Shown: positions 1 to 7,960 of the stretch, piece by piece | How the letters are laid out: each line of letters begins with the position of its first letter | Position numbering within the stretch: position 1 is the first letter of the stretch | Source: Euperipatoides rowelli | Lineage: Eukaryota > Onychophora > Udeonychophora > Euonychophora > Peripatopsidae | Direction: 5' to 3' (one strand) | Assembly: GCA_003024985.2 (NCBI GenBank) | Contig: PXIH01S0000492.1 | DNA: 10,490 nt | The notes under the pieces: generated by a model | Database searches by the model: none | What the model was told of the DNA's origin: nothing | The model's input: only the letters and a program-made list of their open reading frames with translations | Made by a program: the position numbers and the translations under genes

Positions 1-410
1 CTGATACACAAGAATTATTATTATTATAATTTCTCGTGATAATGTTATTTTACTATAAATTTTAATTAAATAATGAGATAGATATTAAAATTCTGGCTAA
101 GAGCAAGTAAATTGTAAAGGCCAAGACCGAGTCCATGTTATAATAAAATTTCAAGGCCACGATCAAGGCCTACAGCTTTAGATACAAGACCAAGGCCAAG
201 TTCTATTGGCCTCGAGAGCTCTCTAGGCCAAGACCTGGCCTCGAGGACTATAACACTGCATAATAGCGATGACATACAGGCTGCGTATGTTAATTTTCTT
301 CGAGGAGAGCTCGGAGAATGACCATTACGTCACAGAGACAGACCGAGAACATCCGAGTTTGAAATAATTAACATCCGCATTACAGTGCATATCATTTCAG
401 GCACAGGTTG
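1..410. other. Non-coding stretch with GGCC-motif cluster
   Basis: I see no gene here. From about 115 to 245 the motif GGCCAAG or its variants recurs many times: GGCCAAGACC appears near 119 and again near 229, and TGGCCTCGAG appears twice between about 205 and 245. This gives a local burst of GC-rich short repeats in otherwise AT-rich DNA. A short inverted pair, AGGCCAA and TTGGCCT, lies around 196-215. A TTACGTCAC string near 326 resembles a CRE half-site but stands alone. Nothing marks a transcription start. The cluster looks like a degenerate repeat unit, but its family is not recognised. Confidence 0.5.
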
Positions 411-413
411 TTG

Positions 414-434
414 TTTTTTTTTTTAAAAAAAAAA
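414..434. repeat. T11A10 homopolymer junction
   Basis: Eleven T are followed directly by ten A, making a perfect 20-base A/T palindrome inside a 21-base tract. Such a tract can arise where the poly-A tail of one retroposed copy meets a T-rich target or an oppositely oriented tail, or simply by slippage. No retroelement body is recognisable on either side, so the origin is open. Confidence 0.75.
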
Positions 435-985
435 CTTTATTCATTTAATGCTAATACAAATACACAATCAAATGGTCAATTTACATATAGTAAAAATATC
501 AAATATAATCAATTTAAATAAATTATATTGAATTTAACCAACTAACTTATAACAATTTTTGCAAATGTGAATCTCAAAGAATTAAGAACATTTTTAATTG
601 TAAGTAGTTTAACGAGCTCCGAGAAACTGTAAATATAAAATTAAAAATAGGTCATTCTTTAAAACAGTCCAACAAATAATTAATAACAATACAGAAACTT
701 AAATAAAATAATTAATTACTGCAGTTATACAGTACGGTAGTTATCTGATTTCTAATTTAACAAACTTTCTTTAAAAATAACTCAAAGAAAACAAATTATG
801 AATTTTCATTCATAAATTCCACTTATTATTGTGCTAGTATAACCTATACTGTATATTCTAAATTAAATTACAAATCCAAAACTTTTACCTATTATGCTGT
901 TAGTCACTCAAAGGTAATATATTTTCATGTTTAGTTGTAGTGATGTTTCTAAATAAAAGGGGAGTCGCATGTTGTGATAAGGGTT
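435..985. other. AT-rich stretch, nothing recognised
   Basis: This interval is very AT-rich, with stops in all frames at short spacing. It shows many short A and T runs but no open frame of useful length, no RNA gene and no clear long repeat. It is most simply read as intergenic or intronic DNA or an unrecognisable old repeat. Confidence 0.5.
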
Positions 986-989
986 GGTC

Positions 990-1910
990 TTGGGGTTGCA
1001 GCGTGGCTGAGTGGCCTATTGGGAACCCCCATGAATGATAATTATGCAGTGGTGAGACAAATGTAATGAGCAACACAGACGACTATGTATGGTGGCAAAA
1101 AACATGTATTTTATTAGGGTCCACAGGACTCTGATAAGATAAGACAAATACAGTATGGTTATTACTTTTGTGATAATAATATGGGACAAACATGGGGATC
1201 AGGTAGTTATTTCTGATTAGGTGGTGAGAGAGAGAATTTGGTTATGTGGAAAATAATGGGCAATCATGGCTGCCTAACACTATTGAGAAGATCTTACTTG
1301 CTGTTACTTCTTACTGACCTTGCACCTTTTCTGGAAGCTCTGGCTGGAAGTTGGGGATCTGGATTCCTGGTAGTTGATAATGGCTGCTCTTTTTCCCAGG
1401 CTGCTTCACAGGACTGGCTTCTTCTTCTGACTTTTGGGTTGGCTTTGCCTCCTAACTGGAGGTCAGTATCTCAGCAACCCAGGAACAAGAGGCTGAGCAA
1501 TGGCCAGCCAAGCAATTTGTAGTTCCCTGGCTGGACATGTCAGGACCCCAAAGTTCCTTAATAACTCCTTTTTTGGTAGTGCACATGGGAAGCAGCCTCA
1601 GGTTGGACAGTGGCCGCTCTCTGGTGTTAGCCCAACTTCCTGCCCACTAGGATCAGGGTGCAATTGGTGACAACAGATTTTGGTAGGTAGGCAGCCATGT
1701 TTGTTTGCAGCCATGATAGGGCCCAAATAATGTTATTAGACAGTCTTTTGCCCAAAGTTATTGGCAAACAAAAAGGTAAGTGATAGTTCTGGGGCTAGGC
1801 TAAGATAATTCAGTCCTACTTAGCCTAGACCAATCTTGTGTTGTCATAGTAACACTGACAGTTCTGAATATTAGGATTTTCTCTCTCTTCTCTCTCTCAC
1901 TCTTGGCTAT
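990..1910. other. GC-richer block of unknown origin
   Basis: Base composition changes here: the block is visibly richer in G and C than the DNA on both sides and contains long CT-rich runs, ending in a CTCTCTCTTC-type tract around 1880-1902. Modest open frames exist on both strands. One on + covers 1238-1522. One on - covers about 1287-1468 and would give a basic, Arg/Ser/Pro-rich peptide with no starting Met. None resembles a family I know, and their co-occurrence is explained by composition. A string matching the tRNA A-box pattern (TGGCTGAGTGG) lies near 1004, but no B-box follows. The block may be a degenerate transposable element or a gene-proximal region. Confidence 0.35.
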
Positions 1911-2928
1911 TGCTGATCATGTTAGATAATACATAAGATGATATGCTAATACTAGCTGTAGGCTAGTTACTAATAATGATAACCATATGTAATATTGTAC
2001 ATTGTCTGGAGCAAACTCCACAGCACCTTGCTAGCTTATGTAGCTATGCTAATTGATAACCTCTGCTGTGTGTAGCTTGTGATGAGACACAGTTGTATTC
2101 CTAATTAGGGATACAACTATGACCTCATTACAGTGTCAAATGTTAACGAAGTTGAAGATTATTTACGAGTATATGAGCACTACAAAGCCATTATTCAGTA
2201 GCAGCTTCAAGTAAAATGATTTCACGTTTATCATTAGTAGCCAGAAAAAATAAACAATTATAAGAAAGTACAATGATTAAAGATCTAATTATTTTATCAA
2301 AGGGGATTCTTTTTTTTTTAAAAGAAAAAATTAATTTGTTATTTGGAAGGTTATATTCTAAAACTTCACTGACATGTAAAACCAGGACATTTTATCACTT
2401 TTGCAAAAATAATCCCGGATGTTATTTTAAAGCTTAAAATACGGATGGGCAAATACCGACGTATGCTAAGTGGTACGTGGTGGTACCCTACCAAGATATA
2501 GACGGTAGCTATTGCTATCTCATTGACTGGAAACAATTCATTTTTCAGCATTTAAAAAATAGTAATTTCCATTGTAAAAGATGTCATATAGTCAAAATAA
2601 GAAAATTATGGAGAGGAAGTAGTGCCTAGATAAATATTAGACCAGATAAGTCATATTTTACACATGTAAATTNCAATAAAGTTTATTTTCCTCCATTTTG
2701 GATTTTGATTNTGTTACAATGCATTGTGGGCATGGTGGAAGTGCAATGTTGGTATGTCTCCGGATCCCGATCCTTTTTCCCGGAGAAGTAAGAGATGTCT
2801 CTGAGCAAGCTCTGATTTAATTAACATCCGCAAAGCTTCATACATGACGACCTATCAGAATAAAATCAACTCTAAGAAAAATGCGGATGGCAACTTCTGA
2901 GCACAAAAAAGGGCTGCAGGGGCACATT
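1911..2928. other. AT-rich stretch without a gene
   Basis: Apart from the palindrome at 2080-2130, described separately, I see no gene. There is a T-run/A-run fold around 2308-2330 and a 12-base palindrome ACAATGCATTGT at 2716-2727. A short inverted pair TCTCCGG/CCGGAGA lies between about 2757 and 2788. A 15-base string TAATTAACATCCGCA at 2818-2832 also occurs at 365-379. Two bases are undetermined, at 2673 and 2711. A 61-codon minus-strand frame around 2366-2551 has no recognisable content. Confidence 0.45.
2080..2130. repeat. 51-base imperfect palindrome
   Basis: The inner 28 bases (2091-2118) pair with themselves at 13 of 14 positions, with one G-T wobble. They are centred on CCTAATTAGG and flanked by AGTTGTAT and ATACAACT. 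Allowing a small bulge, the outer arms 2080-2086 and 2124-2130 also pair (TGATGAG against CTCATTA, one wobble). The whole could form a cruciform in DNA or a long hairpin in RNA. It sits just beyond the GC-richer block. Candidates are the symmetric core of a foldback or MITE-type element, or a homeodomain-type TAAT site doubled by chance. I cannot decide between them. Confidence 0.7.
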
Positions 2929-3020
2929 CGAGATTAATTAAGAGAATTTTTAAGAGATGATTAATCAAGAGAAATTATTAGAAATGATTTAAGCGATTAT
3001 CAAGAAATGATTTCGAAGAT
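2929..3020. repeat. Degenerate short tandem repeat
   Basis: Three to four imperfect copies of a unit of about 22 to 27 bases, resembling AGAGATGATTAATCAAGAGA, follow one another with drift in length and sequence. The last copy runs into the open stretch that ends at 3201. The periodicity is easy to see by eye but too diverged to define exact borders. Confidence 0.45.
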
Positions 3021-3201
3021 TGGAACGAACGAAAGAGAGACATTTTTCCTAGCCAACCATTGGGAAAATCCACATGATGCCGATCCGAAGACCTTGGCAA
3101 CCCTCCAGCAGACAACTTTCCAGCCACTAGCCATAGATAGGCAATGTCAACCTGAATTTACCACAGAAATCCGAGATTTTCTGGCAACGTTTTACCAATA
3201 A
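2965..3201 (+). CDS. Unrecognised short open stretch
   Basis: An open frame runs from just after a TAA at 2962 to a TAA at 3199-3201, with the first ATG at 3007 giving 64 residues. The predicted peptide is balanced in composition rather than low-complexity, with Asn, Glu, Asp and Thr-rich segments (for example NERETFFLANHWENP and EFTTEIRDFLATF). I do not recognise a domain. No promoter or splice context is clear, although TTATTTCTTGCAG at about 3201-3213 resembles a 3' splice site just after the stop. It may be a chance frame, a fragment of a transposable-element ORF, or an exon. Part of it (3153-3172) is duplicated downstream at 3220-3239. Confidence 0.2.
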   Translation, partial: SREIIRNDLSDYQEMISKIGTNERETFFLANHWENPHDADPKTLATLQQTTFQPLAIDRQCQPEFTTEIRDFLATFYQ

Positions 3202-3239
3202 TTATTTCTTGCAGTTATATGAATTTACCACAGAAATCC
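3153..3239. repeat. 20-bp perfect direct repeat
   Basis: TGAATTTACCACAGAAATCC occurs at 3153-3172 and again, without change, at 3220-3239, with 47 bases between. The first copy lies inside the unrecognised open stretch and the second lies beyond its stop. The match ends sharply on both sides. Possible origins are a small tandem duplication followed by an insertion, a template-switch event, or a target duplication around a 47-base insert. The last is less likely because the insert has no visible inverted ends. Confidence 0.85.
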
Positions 3240-4350
3240 CCATACTAGTGAAATTGACTTTATTCAGACTTTAAATCCTAAAAGTTACCTTTTTGTCCCA
3301 AACCCCGGTGGCTATGCTCCCAATTACCCCCCCCCCTTCTATCTTTCCAATCTCCCTGCAGCGTAATCTAGCATAAATTATATCATTATATGACTGTAAC
3401 TTAAAAGGGAATATTAATTTTAAATTTAAATATGGGAAAGGAAATTGTCATCACTATTTTTCTAAGCAAATAAACATGAATATCTGCTAAACTGTGACGT
3501 GTTTGCGTGTGTAGAAACTAAATATTGAAATGACATATCAAATTAATCTTTCTTTTTCAGATGCCTTTCCTAGCGATCGCGAGACAGGGGTGGTACCTGT
3601 ACCTTTCTATCAGGGCAGAGATAATAAAGGGTTAATCTCCCTTTCTCCTCTTAATCCCTAGTCGGCCGGATTGGGCTGGTATTTAGTCAGGGTTTTAGCT
3701 AGCTCTCCTTTTTCTTGTCAGATTGTGTTGGTTTATTAGCCCCATAAGAGTTTTCATCAGAAATTGACAATCAGACCACCTTTTGATAAATATTACACCT
3801 TCGGGGTAGGCTCTGCTTACTTAAGCTTGCATATAGATGTGTTTAAATTAGTAATTTTTAATTTGGGCATTTGCATGGAAGTGTAGGCAGGGACTAGTAA
3901 TGGAGATTTAATATTTATCAGGTGATTTTTCCCGGAACATAACTTTGATCTGTAGCAACTAGGATGTATTGGGATCTTTTGCGCGAAGTCCCCCATGCCG
4001 AGGTTGTGGAGATAATAGAGATTTTTCCAAGTTAGGGTTGTATTTATAGCTTGGTATATAGAGGCGCACTGCTAAGCCATGAGTGCTATTGTAGGCTACA
4101 AATATGACCAATATCAGTTGTCAAGCTCCTAAAAATACACCCTTGTTAATTACTGTAAGTGCATTCTATATAGGTGAATGGACATTATTATATGAACTGT
4201 GAACCTAGTAGGCATGTTCAATATTTGTTATGGCTACATGTTCTCCCACATTGTTGCATACCTGCATAGATTTCGGAGTTACTGTATATAGTCATGCAAA
4301 TAAAGGAATTATATAGTCATGCACTGTTGGGATGTAAATTAGCTTACTTA
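3240..4350. other. Gene-free stretch upstream of the Gypsy relic
   Basis: No open frame of note. Visible items are a C10 run at 3327-3336 and a pyrimidine tract ending in CAG at about 3545-3560, followed by ATG and a 23-codon frame that closes at 3633-3635. TATA-like strings occur near 4040. A 14-base direct repeat, TATATAGTCATGCA, lies at 4285-4298 and 4310-4323. An AATAAA at 4299-4304 sits inside the string AAATAAAGGAAT, which recurs at 4503-4514. Some of this could belong to the upstream LTR of the element that follows, but with no second LTR copy in the window I cannot set its border. Confidence 0.35.
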
Positions 4351-4356
4351 GTGTAA

Positions 4357-4419
4357 ATAGTCCTTCTCGGGATAGAATAGAGCTAAAAGGGGGGAGGGAA
4401 GCTCTATGAGGAGGACTAT
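4357..4419. repeat. Two-tier inverted repeat / hairpin
   Basis: The outer arms ATAGTCCTTCTC (4357-4368) and GAGGAGGACTAT (4408-4419) pair at 11 of 12 positions plus a G-T wobble. The inner arms ATAGAGCT (4377-4384) and AGCTCTAT (4400-4407) pair perfectly. The right arms are contiguous, and the left arms are separated by an eight-base bulge. The loop is a purine run, AAAAGGGGGGAGGGA. Twenty pairs in 63 bases is well above what local composition would suggest. In a transcript it would form a stable stem-loop in the putative LTR or leader. Confidence 0.8.
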
Positions 4420-4503
4420 GGCCAGCCCGGCGAAGTCTTACCACTACTTGTATTTGGCATGTAAGGGATGAAAATTGGCTAGCACGGCAGGATTTTTGAA
4501 CTA

Positions 4504-4509
4504 AATAAA
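4504..4509 (+). promoter_or_regulatory. AATAAA polyadenylation signal candidate
   Basis: The canonical hexamer lies about 85 bases before the possible primer-binding site, which fits the R region of an LTR. The hexamer alone is common in AT-rich DNA, so the call rests on position. Confidence 0.3.
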
Positions 4510-4594
4510 GGAATCTTCTGATTCAAATTAAATTATTTCTACTTTATTAGATAAGATTCTAGTCAAATTAATTTCTTCAGACAGTATTATGAAG

Positions 4595-4604
4595 TGGCGT
4601 CCAC
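4595..4604 (+). other. Possible primer-binding site
   Basis: TGGCGTCCAC resembles the TGG-initial sites that pair with the CCA end of a tRNA, and is close to the TGGCGCCCAAC form matching tRNA-Lys used by some Gypsy elements. It is followed at once by an A9 run rather than further tRNA complementarity, so the match is short. It lies 241 bases before the Gag ATG, a plausible leader length. Confidence 0.3.
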
Positions 4605-4835
4605 AAAAAAAAACTTTTTATTTTATGTTACATTAAAATTTTAAAACGCCAGGTTTATTCTTTTAGTGTAGACCCGCAGACATAGATATGCTCATTTCAG
4701 TATGGACGTTTCTCACATGCACAAACAACCTCATTTTTTATTATATATGTTGTGTAAAACTTGAGAAATTTTTCAATCTTTATTATTCTAATTTGTGAAA
4801 TATTATTCAAGCCTCCAGATTACCAGTTGAACGTA

Positions 4836-6050
4836 ATGGAGATTCTGGAGAACCCGGAAGCAGCTACAGCAAAGAAAACCAGCATTCCTCTTGAAATAGA
4901 TTTTAATAATGAAATAGCAAAAAGAGATAATATAATTAGAATGTTGAGGGAGGAATTAGCGAGTCAGGATGAGGCCATAAACGAACTTAAAGGTTCATTA
5001 AATTAGTTGAGGGCCGAAATAGTTGGGGCAGCACTAACCGAGTCGATCCCCCCTCGTCTCACAAGACGAAGACACATAATTTATAGCCCCAGGCAGACTG
5101 AAAAATATAACGAATGCTTAAATCCATTCAGTCAACACAGTACCTTAAGCTTTGCATCCCCAAACGTAGACGAGGAGATGCAATCTCCAAGTAGACCCAC
5201 CCCAGTGCAAAACCACGCTCAATGTCACCATTGTAATTCAAGCACGAACCTTAACGTAGTGTGCCAAATGCCATAAGGCTGGGCTACGTTGGGCGGATAT
5301 GACATCTCGACTGAACTCACCCCATTTCAGTTACTAGAGGGTGATGTCTTCGGAATTGAGCAATATATTACTGAATTTTGAGCCCTACATGCCAAATACA
5401 AATGGACTGAGGCCAAAGCCAGGTCCATTCTTGTGAAGTGTATAATGGGAAAGGCCAAAGCCATGTATGTAGCGGGATTAGGCAGCCAAAATTTCCTAAC
5501 ATTAGAGGAAAGACTACACGATCTGCGCAATTTGTTTTTCCTACAGCTCGACAAAGAGCAAATGTGTAAGCTTGTTAATGTGTACAAACAGGGCTTTGAC
5601 GAGAGTTTAGTAGGCTACAATTTTTGCACTAGCGAGCCATTACGCCCCCCCACCTGGTAGTTCATTAGCAGAATACCATAAAATGCTATTAGGAAAATAT
5701 AGGGGAGGTATATTGCCCAATCTAGCGGTAGAGTTAATCAGAAAGGGAAACATGACACTAAAAGAAAGTACAGATTATATAGAGGAAATAGAGCTGAAAT
5801 TTAAACTACTTCAGGCAAAAACAAAAACGGTTAATAGCTTAGTAATAAGCCCTAATAACGAGCCGTTTGCTAAGCAAGTAGAAGAATTAAAATTAACTAT
5901 CGCAGAATTATTACAGCAAAACAGGGATAGGCTAGAAAAAGAAAGGAGTAGGAGAAAGGTAATATGTAACTTTTGTAAGGCACGGGTCACATCGAGCAGT
6001 ACTGCAATAAGAAGACAAACAGGGGACCCCAAACCCCATAGGCTCAAGTA
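4836..6050 (+). pseudogene. gag: Gag relic with split CCHC zinc knuckle
   Basis: Gag forms the capsid shell and packages element RNA. The ATG at 4836 opens a frame starting MEILENPE; an earlier in-frame ATG at 4761 adds only a hydrophobic, AT-driven stretch. The same frame continues to 5660 but is cut by TAG (5004), TAA (5274) and TGA (5379). Residues about 25-56 have the heptad look of a coiled coil. The capsid-like part lies at about 5385-5640 (AKAMYVAGLGSQNF, EERLHDLRNLFF). At a C7 run (5645-5651) the frame moves by one base and continues from about 5660 to 6051. There a second Lys/Glu-rich helix (QVEELKLTIAELLQQNRDR) precedes the knuckle: CNFC at 5965-5976, then a one-base loss near 5984-5986 that separates it from the H (5988-5990) and last C (6003-6005) of a C-X2-C-X4-H-X4-C pattern. 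Assignment is firm by order and knuckle; function is lost. Confidence 0.8.
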
Positions 6051-6051
6051 G

Positions 6052-6523
6052 CACAGCTTTGTTAAACCCCAATGCCCTACACTCGTAGGATCTGTGAGTG
6101 TCGGGGCTGACAAATTCGATAGGCAAATCGGACCACCTAAAACTGAGTCATTTTAAGACATGAGAGAAACAAAAAATACCCCAAACGAAAGTGAAAAAGA
6201 ATGGAAAATAGCTAATAAAAAGAAGACTAACAAAGCCAAACAAAATAAATCAAAATCCAACATGGCCGAAAAAGATAACGTATGAAAAAATATGAAAGGC
6301 CTACTCAACTCACCATCGCATCCACCACAATTTATGGAAAATCCTAAGCAAGGAAAATCCTAATCCGGAGAGATACTGTAACAATATCATGATTGCTACA
6401 GGCAGGAATAACGTTACTGCCCACACAAAAAAAAGGCAAGGGTGTGTTTGAGACACGTAGCAAAAACCATAAGCAAAACAAAGTGGTGACACCAAAAAAG
6501 AAAGGCAAAATGAATAAATCTAG
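6052..6523 (+). pseudogene. Gag-Pol linker relic, Lys/Asn-rich
   Basis: Between the knuckle and protease there is no domain. One frame continues from Gag (HSFVKPQCPTLVGSVSVGAD near 6052-6111), then becomes Lys/Asn/Glu-rich (ANKKKTNKAKQNKSKSN near 6210-6261), with stops at 6049 (TAG), 6154 (TAA), 6283 (TGA) and 6361 (TAA). Such low-complexity linkers are common before the protease in Gypsy elements. The minus-strand hydrophobic frames here (about 6310-6667) are shadows of the A-rich plus strand. Confidence 0.5.
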
Positions 6524-7087
6524 AACCTTTCCACAATAAAATTGTCTAATACATATGAGGACAAGCCCATAATACTCGTAGAGGTATTTGGAATGAAAAT
6601 ATACGGCCTTCTTGATATTGGCGCCGAAAATTGCCTTATCGATGAAAGCTGCGTTAGGCACGACCAACTAAGCAACAAAACAATGGCGGTCTCCATCAAA
6701 TCTCCAGTGTCTGAGAAGACGTTGATCGGCATTAAAATGATTAGAAATGTCAAAATAGCCAACGTAAGCATATTACAGCCAGTGTGCATAGTAAAAATGC
6801 AGCAAAAAGCATTTCAAATAATTTTAGGCTTTGACTGGTGTGTATTGTACGATGCTGTGATAGACTGTGAACAACGTACAGTAAAACTCCAGCTCAACAA
6901 AAATAGGGCCTATGATAGAGTGGACAACCAATCAAAAGACAAGCATGAATTTAGCTGCGAGACTATTCTCACCACCAACGAACAAGAGGGCAGCGATTCT
7001 AGCAAGTTATATGGGCTATTTCGAACGTCCGAACTAGGCTTGAGTGATACACAGGAGAGAATTAGAAAGTATACTCAACAAACATAA
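6524..7087 (+). pseudogene. Aspartic protease relic (Gypsy Pol)
   Basis: The retropepsin would cut Gag-Pol into mature proteins as a dimer. The frame is open from 6524 (after a TAG at 6521) to TAA at 7085-7087 with no starting ATG near its head, as expected for an internal Pol domain. The active-site loop is LLDIGAENCLID: Asp is kept at 6614-6616, but the usual Thr/Ser of D-T/S-G is Ile at 6617-6619. Downstream IILGFDWCVLYDAVID matches the conserved ILG-x-D-W segment that closes the fold. The following 60 or so residues are a charged linker toward RT. This is the longest undamaged frame of the element, yet the DIG change would probably impair activity. Confidence 0.8.
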
Positions 7088-7099
7088 AAATATCCTAGT

Positions 7100-7960
7100 A
7101 GAAGACGTAATAAATATGACAGGGGCAAACATACCACCATAAGAACAAAAACTCAAAAATGACACCGATTTACCAACGACAGTACCGTATCCCCCATAGC
7201 CTATACGAACTGCTACGTTTCCAACTAGACAAACTGGAAAAGGCTAATATAAAAAAAGTACATAGCCCTTACAATTCGCCCATTCTAGTATTACCAAAAA
7301 AAGACTCCAAAGAATTCAGAATATGCCTAGACTTATGCAAAATTAACAAACAGATCAATACCCGATCATGCGCATAGAAGACATATTCGAAAACTTAGGC
7401 GGCACGCATATATTCAGCAGCTTCAATCTAAATAATGGCTACTTTAACGTAAAATTGATAGAAGAAGCCCAAAAAAAGTTTGCCTTTAGTGTACCAATCG
7501 CAAAATATACATTCACCCGCCTATGTCAAGGATGCTTAACATCCACAGCCATCTTTCAAAAAATAATGGTAGTATGCTTACATCACATAATATTAAAAGG
7601 CCATGTCTTTGTCTTCCTAGATGACATAATCATACACTCGCCCAACATAGGAGCACTTAAAAACGTTAGAAGTGCTCACCGCTTTAGAAAAAGTCAACTT
7701 AGCTGTTAAACCCTCTAAATGCCATCTATTCAGAGAGTCCATAACATATTTAGGGCATATGGTCGATAAAAACGGTTGCAGACCAGTTGAAAACAGTGGT
7801 TCCACTATACAAAAAATTAGCACATCCAACAACAGTAAAGGGAGTGAGGAGCTCTCTTGGCAGCCTGAATTTTTATAGAACAGTCATAACAAATTTCGCT
7901 GAAATAGCTGCCCCTCTTTATGACTTATTGAAAAAAAGAAATACCATAGTTACCTGAAAC
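7100..7960 (+). pseudogene. Reverse transcriptase relic (Ty3/Gypsy)
   Basis: RT copies element RNA into DNA. It is spread over several frames. Fingers occupy 7159-7377, with PIYQRQYRIPHSLYELL, SPYNSPILVLPKKDS and ICLDLCKINK, where the usual V-D-Y-R is LDLC. After a frame change near 7366-7378 come motif A at 7413-7440 (FSSFNLNNGYFNV), motif B (QGCLTSTAIFQKIM) and the catalytic FLDD box at 7614-7625. Another change near 7665 leads to LEKVNLAVKPSKCHLF and ITYLGHMV, and a third near 7787 to the connection segment SLNFYRTVITNFAEIAAPLY. The catalytic Asp of motif A is Asn (AAT, 7425-7427). A TGA at 7955 falls where Gypsy elements have a Trp. Together these make the copy enzymatically dead. Confidence 0.92.

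Larger units (their letters stand above)
4352..4590 (+). repeat. Possible 5' LTR (or its 3' part)
   Basis: This piece lies immediately before a possible primer-binding site. It has a G-rich purine tract (4389-4399), a strong hairpin (4357-4419) and an AATAAA at 4504-4509 followed by an AT-rich tail, as expected for U3, R and U5. A TG start could be at 4352, but the sequence before the primer-site candidate (ACAGTATTATGAAG) does not end cleanly in CA. An AGT...ATT type end, known from some Gypsy elements, is an alternative. No second copy exists in the window, so this is an inference from position only. Confidence 0.3.

Noticed and set aside
1000-1060. tRNA-like or SINE head (TGGCTGAGTGG A-box match)
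   Set aside because: No B-box and no cloverleaf arms follow within the expected distance.
1238-1522. 94-codon plus-strand frame in the GC-richer block
   Set aside because: Leu/Ser-rich and without a family; open frames also occur on the other strand there, so composition explains it.
2366-2551. Minus-strand 61-codon frame
   Set aside because: No recognisable domain, no support from context, and length within chance expectation.
2716-2727. ACAATGCATTGT palindrome followed by GGG as a promoter factor site
   Set aside because: A 12-base palindrome can arise by chance and no transcript start or gene is nearby.
3543-3635. Possible terminal exon: pyrimidine tract, CAG, then ATG and 23 codons
   Set aside because: A good 3' splice-site look but the frame closes quickly and no partner exon is visible.
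5004-5381. Stop-codon reassignment or readthrough
   Set aside because: All three stop types occur in the same frame, and other modules have frameshifts too, so decay is the simpler reading.
5327-6126. Minus-strand open frames opposite Gag (for example 5327-5587, 5811-6113, 5932-6126)
   Set aside because: They lie opposite recognisable Gag sequence, have no family features, and their Leu/Ser/Phe-rich content is what the complement of A-rich coding DNA gives.
6310-6789. Hydrophobic minus-strand frames that look like membrane proteins
   Set aside because: They are complements of the Lys/Asn-rich linker and the protease; the hydrophobicity is an artefact of A-rich sense DNA.
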